Source: Macrocystis pyrifera (Eukaryota; Sar; Phaeophyceae; Laminariales; Laminariaceae). Taken from it: DNA of 64,000 nt. How positions within the stretch are numbered: the stretch's first letter is position 1; the number at the start of each line of letters is the position of its first letter. The notes under the pieces are model-generated. The model did no database searches. It had not been told where the DNA came from and worked only from the letters and a program-made list of their open reading frames with translations. This document shows, in pieces, positions 48,805-60,390 of the stretch. The stretch covers positions 10,820,055 to 10,884,054 of the forward strand of contig JASSKH010000027.1 in assembly GCA_031763025.1 (NCBI GenBank), in the 5' to 3' direction. Made by a program: the position numbers and the translations under genes.

Positions 48805-51800
48805 TGCTGTCAGCTGAGCCAAGGTGAGGAGGCCACCCCAATCTTCATGCCTGGCGAGGGCAACAACTGGAAGATTGCCAAGGCGTGCTTCGAGTCCGCT
48901 GACTTCATGTGAGCTTGGCGCCAGCCCTGGAGTTTCTCCTCGAACACACATGACAACGATAAACTCATGAGGATAGAGGAGGTGTTCTCCTGTGTGACTT
49001 CTTGCGGGGTTCAGCACAGAACAACACAAACAATGAAACCAAGCTGGTCGGGGAAAAACTAAATCCGTGCTTTTGGTTTCTCGTCAGGCCGTTCGTAGGA
49101 CCCCGTGTGCGCGCAGTACAGTTTTGCGCCGCCAACAGTTTCAGGTTGCTGCAATCGGTGACAGGGAGAACTGAGCGCAAGAGGTCCTGACGACGGCCCT
49201 TCGCGTCCGTCTTTTCGCCGCTGCTTTTCTTTGCTCCTTCCTTGTTTCGCTCGCGCCCCACCGGCAGCATCCACGAAATAGTTTCTCACCTCGGCAACAC
49301 CCACATCGTCCTGGAAGGGCCCGTCGTCGCGATGAACCGCCAGCTGCCCAAGGAGCACCCTATCTACGACCCTGCTGCAGCCCCACCTCGAAGGAACCGC
49401 GTTCATCAACTACTTCGCGCAGCAGGTGTGCCGTCGTTTCTATCATCGCGCCAACGGTTACCACTCCCAACGGAAACCCACCACAACCGTAACCACGCCC
49501 AACGGATATACCCCCAACGGTAGCAATAAATATCAAACGGTGCGTAGCATTGCGATGTAGGTATAACCCCCTCGGTCAACCGTGAAAGGCACACCGCGGG
49601 CAGATCATCTACAGATCATCTGCGGTTCATGTACAGATCATGTACAGATCATGTACAGATCATGTACAGATCATCTGCACATCATCTACAGATCATTTCT
49701 ACTGGATGATGTAGATATTTCAGGGAAGATTGGATAGATCCCTGATCTGCATGATCTATCGTAGCTTGCGTTGCCGGGTGGGAGCCATACAGTCTGCACG
49801 GTCTACATACAGCAGGACACGCTTCCTGGGTTAGACCTGTGGTGTGCAGGTTCTGCACAGCACCTCGGAACGCGGCAGTTTATTTTCCACAGTAAATGGT
49901 CTATTTGTAGATACTGCGACGCTTTGCATTCTTCGGTAGGAGAAGGTGTTGATCAATCACCGCAGCTGGCGCTTGGTGAGCGGGGAAGGGGTAGTTTCGA
50001 GTGACGGCGATTTGGTTTGGACCGTCGTCGTCAGCGCCGTTTCAGTTCACGCGCGCCGGAATTTTTGATGCTGACGGTGCTATTCGAAAGGGTTCCGTAT
50101 CTCGCTCGATAAGTGGGCGTCTCGTGAACCCTGTGGCTGCCGCTGCTGCCGCTGCTTGTACCTATTGGCAGTGCTGTCGATACACCCGTCGCCATCGCAC
50201 GCGCCCAAAAGGTGCGAGCTGATCGGGTTGGTGCAGATTTCAAGTGCAGCGTTGCGAAACGCCTGGCTCGCTTGGTCTCATGCCTACTGCCGTTGTTGCC
50301 TTAGTCCATGCTACGCTTGTGTCTTGCGTCTGTGTAGTCTGAGTTTTGACGTTAAATGTTAGTTTTTTCCCCCCCCCCCCCCCCCCCCCCCCGTTTTTCG
50401 GGGCAAACCGAGGGAGGCGTTGCGTCACTTTATTTTGATTTTGGTAAACGGAGGGAAGAGACGACTGGGGTTCGGGTCACGGACCGAGTCACTCTGGCAC
50501 CCGAGCACGCCCGACAGCATTCCTCAAAGCGGTATATCCGGCCAGGCGACACTTCCTGCAAAATTCGAGTGCCAGAGTGATTCGGTCCATGATCCGTACG
50601 CCGACCGTCTCTTCCCCCTCGGTTTTTTGGTTTCACTCCCTCCCCCCCCCCCCCCCCCCCCCCGATTTTCTTAGCGAAACAACACGAAGCAACATTATTT
50701 TGGCTTCATCATCAAGCGCGTGACACGCGAAAAAGAACGAAACATCATTATTTTTTTTAGCTTCATCAGGCGCGTGACACGCGAAAAAGAAAATAACAGG
50801 AGTGTTGTATTTACATAAGTTTACGTATCCCCCCCTCTGTGTGCCTGACCGCTATACATAAGAGCGTCTTCGCGTAGAACAAAAAAATAAACAAACACAC
50901 ACACACACATTGCTCATAAACACGCCCGGCATCCTCCTTCCCGCCGCGATGTTCTTTTTTGTGCGTCGTGTTTTCTGTCCGCGATCTCTACGTTTTTTTT
51001 TTTTTTTTTTTTTTTGCGTCGCCGTCGCCAGCTGCTCATCATCGAGGGCGGTGCCGTTGACCGCCTTCAGGCCAACGACATCAAGGACTCTTTGGACCTC
51101 GTCCTCGCTCAGGTGCGTTTCAACCGACCGACATCGAACACCCCGCGGCGCCTGTGTCGTTACGATACGGTGGCGCGAGAGCTCCGTCCATGGTACTGAG
51201 GTGTTTGACCCGTATTTGTTTCTTGGGCACGCTGTTTTTGCACGTGTGAGCGGTTCGGGAATATAGAGAAAATTACTACTTTTTTTTCAGTAACGGGGTG
51301 TTTTGTTCGCGAGCGGTTCGAGATGTGAGAGAAATGCCATTTTGTGGTCATTCGGACGGGAAAAGGAAGCGTCTTTTCGTCTATCGAACTGAACAAAAAA
51401 TAAGCTGAACGTTGTAAATAAAACCTGCGTCGTTTGGGCGCGCCGTGTTTTCGTGGGCTACGAGCAGTTGTTCCGGTAGAACCACCCGAGTCCCCCTCGA
51501 CGCGATACAATATCCCACATTATCATGTGAAACCCATACGCGATTTGCGCACCGAGGCGATTACACTTTCAACCAAAACAGCGCAAGTGTGGGTTACGTG
51601 CTTGTTTGGGGGAAAACCGGCCGAACAAGTCTTATTTTATCCCCGCGTCCGCGACGCGATATAATAGAAAACCCACAGCATCATGTGATACCCTTACGCG
51701 CAAGGCGTACGTACACCCAAGTGGCAGCATTTTGAAAATCCACGGCCAACTAAAAAACGAAAACATGTGACAGGCGTATGATACTTACCTCCCGGCCTGA

Positions 51801-52915
51801 AAAAGCCGAGTAGCAACCCCGCTTTTTTTGTCGAACTCACAGCTCACGCGTTTCTTCTACAGTTTTTTCTTGCACGCTATGTACCAACGATCTTTCAATG
51901 CATAGGAAATTAATTGGATCGGGTGAGGCGTTCTGCTCCGAAGCAGGGGGGCCTCGCCCGGGGTAGACTCCGCGCTGAGTGCGTCCTCACCGCGGCGCCC
52001 CACCCCTGGGATTGAAATGACCGTGCAGATAGCGGCTCTCTCGGTTTTCTTAATGTCAGCTCGCTCGTTGACGAGGTGTGTTGTTGTTGTCGAACTAGGG
52101 GTTGGCCGAGCTCCGATGTCGCCCGGCGAGAACAGCGCCGTGAGTGCAGGCACAGGGCCCCGCGTCGGGGCGCTGCTTGGTGTCGACCTCGTCAGTGGGC
52201 GAGGCCTCGCGTGAATCCTTTGTGTTCTTCCGGTTCCCACCCTGTTCTCACAGGGTAGCTATTACGGGGGTTCATAGTTAACGGGACCAAATTCTGTCAG
52301 TAAAAATAGGCAAATACAAAGGTTTTTATGTACACCATAGGTCCTGGACCCCCGTAATAGAGTTCGACGGAATGATCGTCTCCTGCATGTAGTCTCTTGA
52401 AAAGTTCGGACCAGAACTGGATTCACCTCTTTTTGTGCCGAAAGGGATTGGTTTGATTGGCTCGCGATTTTTATGTAGTGCTTTATTGAAATAGGTGAGG
52501 CAGCTAGCGTGCACCGAATCGATGTTTGTGTCCCAGGTGTATGCGTATCATCAGGCCCTTGACGTGGCGTGGCATGACGGCCTCTACCCCTAGTTTCGAT
52601 GCGGTCATCCATATGCAAGCCAGGCCCATACGTGGTTCGTAGTAGGATGCATGCATGCAAGCCTGCATGCAGCCCCTCCTTCGTGCGACTCGCCCAACAC
52701 CTCAAGGCTCTTCGCGCTTGATGCAAGCACCAATGTCTGTCTGATCGGTGAAGACCCGACGTGCTCCGTCCCGGCATTGTAGGGATGCGAGGGTCTAAGG
52801 TCACACGACTGCAGCCATGCATGATAAGGAGTACAACCCCCCCCCCCCCCCCCCCCCCCACCCCAAAGAAAACAAAGCAAAACAAACCCAAACCAGCAAA
52901 CCAAATCCAACAAAC

Positions 52916-52968
<53 letters not shown>

Positions 52969-54421
52969 CCCTGATGCCGCCAACGCACCAGACGCTGGAG
53001 CGCATCAAGAAGGACTTCTCCCCCGAGGCCGACTTTGAAGCCCGCCAGGTTACCAAGAAGGACTTTCCCGGCCGGTACATGTACCGCGACGTTGGGACCC
53101 AGTACTGGGAGGCCACGCACACCTGGGTCAAGGAATACCTCGACGTGAGTGCTCTTGTTTTTGCCACGTGGTACGAATAGTTTTTTTTTTTTTTTTTTTT
53201 TTTGGTTCTTGCAGGGTGCATCGTCGATGCTCGGTGCAACGCACGCGTGCGCGGTGTGTCCGCAGATTTCATTAAGCCTTCATCCCCACCGATTCCCAAT
53301 GCAACACATATGCTCGGTGAGTTGCAAAGTTCATCGTAGTAAAACTTACGAAGCTGGGCCGAAAAGTGGACATGCCTCCAATTGCTGATGATGCGATCCG
53401 GCCCTGGTTACATTTCAACCAACACATGCGCGTTTGTTTGTATGTTGCACGCTTTTCTTTTTTTTTTTTTTTTTCTTTTTTTTTTTTTGTTTTCTGCGTT
53501 CGATGTCACGAGTTCTTGTGTGTCGGATGCGGCACATCTGTGGGTGAGCGAGACGGTCAATCCATCACTCGGCTGTTTTTTTACTCCTACGTGTCATAGT
53601 AACGCCTACACCACGCATGCTCACTTTAAATTGTAGTTTTCTACTCGACTTCAAAGCATGCGTCCACCAAAGCATACGTTTCACCAGGTATACGTTTACG
53701 TTGATTGTACTTATTATATACTCATACGTGTACCGGAGCCAGCAATTTCGGCGTGTTTGTTGCCTGCCAAGGAGAGCACGAGGTGCCTTTTGCTCGTATT
53801 TTCGGTTTTTTTTTTTTTTTTTTTTTTTTTTTCCCTCCCATCACGTTTGTCATCTTCGCCATTCTCTTCTCTCCGCCTCCTAGTCGTAATTCAAGATCCG
53901 CGACCACGTAGCAGGCTCTTCTCCCCCCTACCCGCTACAACTCGTGCCTTGCATTTTTTATCGCGAGAAGACTCCAGCCCTTTCTTCCCTCGTCGACTCG
54001 CGTCGAGTACCTGGCCGCGGGTGTTCCCCCCCTCGCACTCTATAGTCAGTCCGGCTTCTGAAATGGTGACCGGACGATGTCGACGTGCCACACCTAGAAT
54101 TTTCTGGGGGATTCGGGTCGTGGCGCAGACAAACCTCGAGACCCCTCTGTGGTCTGCTAGGATTCACGTATCGGCAGCGAGGTCCTTCGTCAGAAGTACT
54201 CGGCAAATCGGTCTGCTGTTGCAGCGGGAGCGACGGTTGAATTGACGCACGGCACGTACCCGGTATTTTGCACGTGGAAGTGTGGTGTTTATTTTTCCCA
54301 ATCGGTCGGAGCATAAAGAATATCAATGAAAAAAAGTACTCGGTGAAGCGCGCGGCCCGCTTCCTGCCCCCCCCCCCCCCCCCCCCCCCTTCCACGACTA
54401 CGGCCATGCATGATAGTGAGT

Positions 54422-54478
<57 letters not shown>

Positions 54479-57400
54479 TGACCTCTCTCACTGACGCTTT
54501 CTTCGCTCGCTCTATTTTGCTTTTGATCGGTCTCGTTCTTTGCACCCTATGTGGCCGGTCGGTCGGTTTGCCTTGACCTTGCTTCGCTATGCCATGCTTC
54601 GCCTTGCCTTCTTTTTCCAACGGACAACTTGACCGACTTTTGGCCCTGACACGTACACCGATGCAGCTGTACTACAAGAGCGACACGGACATGGTCGAGG
54701 ACTATGAGCTGCAGGTACGGGCGGTGTGGCGACCGGAAGAGAGAGTCGGACTGGTCGTGGGTGTATTGTGCGGGTATGGTGTTTCTCAAGGGCCGCGCCG
54801 TGATCAGGCCGCCGCCGTATGCAATCGGTCCGTCAAGGCGCGTGTTTTCACTTGTTGTCGTGTTCAGCGGAAGGCACGGGGTGGAGACGGAATGTGTGCG
54901 AGTGCGTGTTGGCGTGTGTCTTTTGGTTATCGGCGGCTCGTCTGTTTGTTTGCAAGTGCGCGTCGTGGCTCGAGCTGGACGCCTACATCGTTCTTTATGC
55001 CTCTCGTCTAGACAACTCATTGAAGCCATATGCAAGTCCGCCTCATGTTTCTTAGTAGGATGCAGCTCTCTCACCCTTGATACGACTCGCGGAAAACCTC
55101 ACGGAACTTTGCGCTTGTCGCAAGCAATGTCTGCCTGGTCGGTGAAAACCCGGCGTGCTCCGTCCCGGCATTGTAGGCGGATGCGAGGGTCTATGGTCAT
55201 ACGACTACGGCCATGCATGATATTGAGTACCCCCCCCCCCCCCCCCCGGTGAATCCTGTAAATTTCAGTTGGAAGTGGGGAGGATATGAGTTCTCGATCG
55301 TAGACCAGTATACGTACCTTGGCGCAGAGATCTCTAAATACTGCTCTCGGGATACACACATAGCACGAGTAATAGGAAAGGGTAAAGCGCAGATAGGCAA
55401 GATGGATGCGGTTCTAATAGACTCGTTCCTGAGCACTAGGATCAAGAGGTGCACCCTGATGAATGTGATGGTACCAAAGCTGAAATATGCGGGACGCGGA
55501 GTTCTTAAAACAGCTGGAAACAGTAAAAAATGGCAGCAGCTACAGAAATACGAGGATGCTCAAGTACGAAGAGTAATACAGCAATACTATTAACAAGAGC
55601 TGGGAATGCACTCACTGAAGACAAATAGAGACATAAGGAAGTTGAAATGGAGGTATGAACTACCTGGCAAGGAACATGCAAAAAAAGAGGTTGCCAGCCA
55701 TGGTTGATAGGGCTTTACGGGAGAAAGTAACAAAAGGGCGAGGTGGAATAAGGTAGGAGGTGGAATAAGGTGGGATAGCGTAGTCGGGGGAGTATGGAAG
55801 GATATAGGAGGAAATCAAGAAGAGATGATGTCCGTAGCGAAGTTTGGGAGGTTCCAAGATAGAAATGCAAAAAAACATACAAATGGAAAGACTAGTGCCA
55901 ATAAATAAAAGGTGACAGCGGAGAAAATTTGGAGATATACGGGGGATTAAGCGAAGGGCTAGGGATGAAAACGCATTTGCACTGCCCAATGGACTTTGTG
56001 AAAACGATGTGTTAGAAGAGGATAATGTGAAATTTATAACGAGGAACGGAATGTGTTAGAAGAGGAGACGAGGGAAATAGACGAACGTGACATGGAGGAG
56101 ATTGATAAACTAGATAGCAGCGAAAAAACGATCGCTTTGCTAGGAGATAGATGGTGGTCACAGGCGGCGAAGCAGGAACGGCATATGATTTGCAAAAGTG
56201 TTCAATGTAATACATGGAAACAACGTAATGAGCGCCCAACTGTTGGAGGTGTCTCTGTTAGGACTAGGAACGTGTCTCGAAAGGGATGCGTGGTCAATGG
56301 TCGAAAGACTAAGGCAACCAAGAAATGAGTACGCCGCCCCCCTCCCCTGCAAGCAATGTCCGTCTGGTCGGTGAATATTCGACGTGCTCCGTCCCGGCAT
56401 TGTAAGGATGCGAGGGCCCGCGGCCATACGGCTACGGCCATGCATGACATGGGTACCCCCCCCCCCCCCCCCCCCCCGCGCTCCCTCTTCCGTCGTCTTC
56501 ACCCTTCCACATTGTGTCGATACACGCACATTCTCACACAAACAGGCGTTCATGACCGAGATGACCGACATCGCCCAGATGAAGTGGTTCAAGGACTTCG
56601 AGACCACCAACGACAAGAAGGCCCTCGTAGCGAAGGTGAGTACGGTACGGTACGGTACGGTGCGATAGCGCCTTGTGTGGAGAACTCCGGACGGGCGGAA
56701 GTCACAGGCTGGGCGGCCGCGTCTGCGGCGTAAAGAAAAAAAAAAAGCCTTTCTACTCGTACGGCAGGGGTGTTTTTTTTTTTTTTTTTTTTTTTGCTGT
56801 TGATCCTCACCCGAGGAAGCTTCAAACCTCACCCAAAAACTGATTTCGTTTCGGAAGTGTAGCACGCTGAACCCAATGGGCAAGGCCTTGGCCTACGTGG
56901 GTATATGGCGCACAACTCATGCAATGGACCAGTCGAGAAGCCCCGTGGGCCTGAAATATTTTTGGCCCAAAAGCGCTGGTACCCTCGTTGTGGCGCGCAC
57001 GCCTCCAAAACTCGTTTGCGTCATCCGGGCTGTGTTATGGTGTAGCTGGCAGTGGAGGAAAGACGCGTCACCACCTACCGCAGGTCTGTCTGTACCGGAG
57101 TCCGGAAAAATAAGACCGTTGAAACCGTGCTCTTCCGCCTGGGGCACCGGTCATGTTTGGATTATCGCATGTAGAAGGCCTTGACAGCAGTGATCGATGT
57201 TTTGTTATTCGTGCAGCGCTTGACGTTGAAGTACAGTGCGGGTCTTTGGGCGCGCCTGGGGCGTTTAGTTTAGCCCCTTCGCGTGTCATGAGCGCACATA
57301 CCCGATGTATATTGCTCTGTCAAATGGTTAATTTTCCAAGCCAGTCCGGCCAAGGGGTGGACAGATAGATCCGCAAGCAAGCAGCAACATTCAGTGCTGC

Positions 57401-59229
57401 TTGTGCATACGTGCGTGCGTGCGCGTGCATGCGTGCGTGAGATCGCGCGTGCGAGCATTCCGACACTTGTGATCATCACGTCGCACTAGGCAAACGCCTA
57501 CACAGCTGATGCCTACAGTTCTCCGCTTCACCCCTCCAATCCGTCACGTCGCGGTGGCAAGAAGAAAATACCCACCTACATGTTACGTGAACTTTGGCTA
57601 CTGTTAACCCGTACGCGCCCCTCCCCTCCCTGCCCCCCGCCCCTCCGCCTTCCACCGTTCACCGCCTGCCGTGCGTTGAATTGGACTCCAGATTCTTGCG
57701 AGCATCATCTACTCGGCCAGCACTCTGCACGCCGCCGTCAACTTCCCTCAGAAGCCTTCCATGTCCTTCGTGCCATCCTGCCCGGGGTCGATGTTTGCCC
57801 CGCCCCCCACCGACAAGGTACGCCGCTTGTGCTGGGAATGCGAAACCCGCCCTGTTTGCGGGTGGTGGCAATTTTCCCGATCGTAGTGGTGCTCATAGCA
57901 AGCCGCGGTAATCAATCCTAGAGAGGGGATGTGGGCAGCCTCCGGCCGGAGCAGGTTCGGAGTAAAAATAGTCCTGTAGGGGCATGCCAGGCACTTTCTA
58001 CGTTGCCGAGAATCGTACCCCCAATGCACGCACTGTTGCGGCAGTAGCGAGCACCGCTGTATATAGCAGGGCTTCAGCCACGTGCGGCTAGCAGTGGCAT
58101 GCGCATGCATGCATGCATGACGGCGTGCACGCGCGCGCGCGAAAACGAAATGAACACCACAGATGCATTATTGCGGGCAAGCAAGCGAGCAAGATGCCGG
58201 TTCCCTCAACCAACGCAACACAACTTTTGCGGCGATCCAAACAGCGGGTGCAGCGAGAGAGAGGAACATGGCCGTTTTATGGTACAGTCGATAAACGGCA
58301 TGGTATTCAATCAAAGACAGGACACGCTTCCTTTTTTTAATTTTTGGTTTTTTCCTGCACCGATTTTTGTTCTGTTGTGTCTCTTCCGTGTGCAGGCGGG
58401 GAGGACCTTTGAAGAGTACATGTCTTACCTGGTCCCCATGGAAATTGCCACCACCCACGTCTCGGTCCTCACGCTGCTCGGGTCTGTCTACCACACCAAG
58501 TGAGTCTTGTCCACGTTTACGTTTCCCGGAGTTGGGTCTATACGATGCACGGGATCCAGATCATGATTTTCTGAGTGGGGTCTGTACGCTCTAGGTCTGG
58601 CAGAGACAGATCACAATCGGCAAACATGTACAGATCATGCAGGTTCGCCAAAGGTCGATCTCGTGCTTTCCATCCCCCCCCCCCCCGGTGGATGCGTCGG
58701 TCGGTGACGGATGACGGGTGCGTTTCTGCCGAGGCGTTCTATAAAAAGAGGTTCACCCCAAAAATATCTGAGGTTCCTCACTTGACCTTAAGGAGCTCCA
58801 TACCTCATCCTAAAACTGACTTTAGCCAAAATCAAATTGCATCCCGATTGATAATTTCATGGCCCAAGTATTCAAAAACGTTATTTTTCGAAACTAGATT
58901 GTCATTCCGACGATTGTGGGTTGAGGAGCCCCGTCATTCAGATAAATAATTTAGCGGAAATGTGCTACCTCTATCGTAGAACAACCCGTCTGCCACCGCA
59001 TCGCGCGGGCGATTCGCTGGTCTAGTCGCCCTCTGGGTTTAGGAGGTAGAAGAACGGGCGTCATTTCACGCCGTGTGATGCACTTGACTGGTACATACTA
59101 CTAGACTGACTGGCTAGCTGGCTGAGGATCGGTTGATCGAGTTGCGGTGGGTTTGGTTGGCGTGTTCGATTCGCGAGATGGGGATGGCGTAGATCGATTG
59201 ATTGGTGAGTTTGACTGGTTGGTTGGTTG

Positions 59230-59277
<48 letters not shown>

Positions 59278-60060
59278 AATTGATTGGTCGATTTGTTGAG
59301 TGGTAGGTAGATGTAGATGTATTGATTGGCTCGGTGAAGCAGAGCGGATGTGTGTATCTCATGGACATACAGACATTGCCGCACGCAATACTGCTGTTGG
59401 CCACAGGATAATCACGAGATATAAATACCGAGCCACGCCTCTTCCAGTGCCGGCTGGGTACTGTTTCGTTCTTCCTTGCTCCCCACTTACCCGAGGGCCT
59501 CGCTGTGTTGTGCTGTGCTGAGCAGGCTTGGGCAATACAACACGGACCAGTTCGATGACGACCGCGTGCGTGTGCCGCTTGCCAAATTCCAGCAGACCAT
59601 CGAGGATATCGAGATCGATCTGATGGAGACGTGAGTTGCTTCTTATTGTGCTGGGTTGGGTTGGGTCGGGTTGGGTCTTTGTTGGGTCGGGATGGCTTCG
59701 CTCGGCTTTGTTCGTTTTCGATCGTTTTCGATCGTTTTCGATCGTTTTCGATCGTTTTCGATCATTTTCGATCGGTGGTTTCCATCAGTTTCGGTTCGGT
59801 TTTTTGTTTTTTTGGTTTGTTAGTTGGCTGCCTCAGCCCCCCCCGCCCGCCAGGGGTTGACCTTAACCGATGTTTTGGTGATTACGAGTTGCGAGAGATA
59901 CAGATAAATGTGGTCGTTGGATTCTCCTGGAGGAAGAGTGAGCATCGCGGAAGTCTGCTCTTGAGACTTCCCTTGATCCTTCGTTTTACTCACATGCCAG
60001 GTATACCATTTTTTCCCGTTGCATTTTCTAAGCGCTACGAATCTCACAAGGCAACGCTGT

Positions 60061-60093
<33 letters not shown>

Positions 60094-60320
60094 GCTTTTC
60101 AGAGGAACTTGCGTAATCGCCTGAAGCCTTGATCTCTTTTGAAACTTATTTGCTCTGACCCAAAGATCTCGTAGCGAGGCCTTTAAGTCGTCCATTATCA
60201 CAAAGCCTGAGCACTTATCTTAAGGCACGACTGACCCCCCCCCCGGTGCCCCGTCTCGAATGGGATGCGTGGTCAATAGTCGAAGGACTAAGGCAAGGAA
60301 CACATAAGAAACACATAAGT

Positions 60321-60390
<70 letters not shown>

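Larger units (their letters stand above)
49426..51031 (+). other. Lipoxygenase intron 10
   Basis: The intron contains the GATCATGTACA array (49600-49700), an inverted-repeat element (50446-50624), C runs at 50369-50392 and 50642-50663, and a two-unit direct repeat at about 50675-50790 built on GCGCGTGACACGCG. A T run sits 17 bp before the exon 11 acceptor. Confidence 0.65.
51113..52991 (+). other. Lipoxygenase intron 11
   Basis: The intron contains an imperfect direct repeat (CGACGCGATA-type, near 51497 and 51650), one M1 copy, one S2 retroposon, and a 49-base C run (52917-52965) ending 26 bp before exon 12. Confidence 0.7.
54715..56545 (+). other. Lipoxygenase intron 13: S2-LINE-S2 cluster
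   Basis: Apart from about 300 bp of unique DNA at its start and 68 bp before exon 14, the intron consists of an S2 copy, a 1.1-kb LINE fragment and a second S2 copy, joined directly at C tracts. Confidence 0.8.

Noticed and set aside
52262-53299. 345-codon minus-strand open frame
   Set aside because: It crosses M1, S2, two C tracts (read as polyglycine) and exon 12 of the lipoxygenase on the other strand. It is an artefact of homopolymers.
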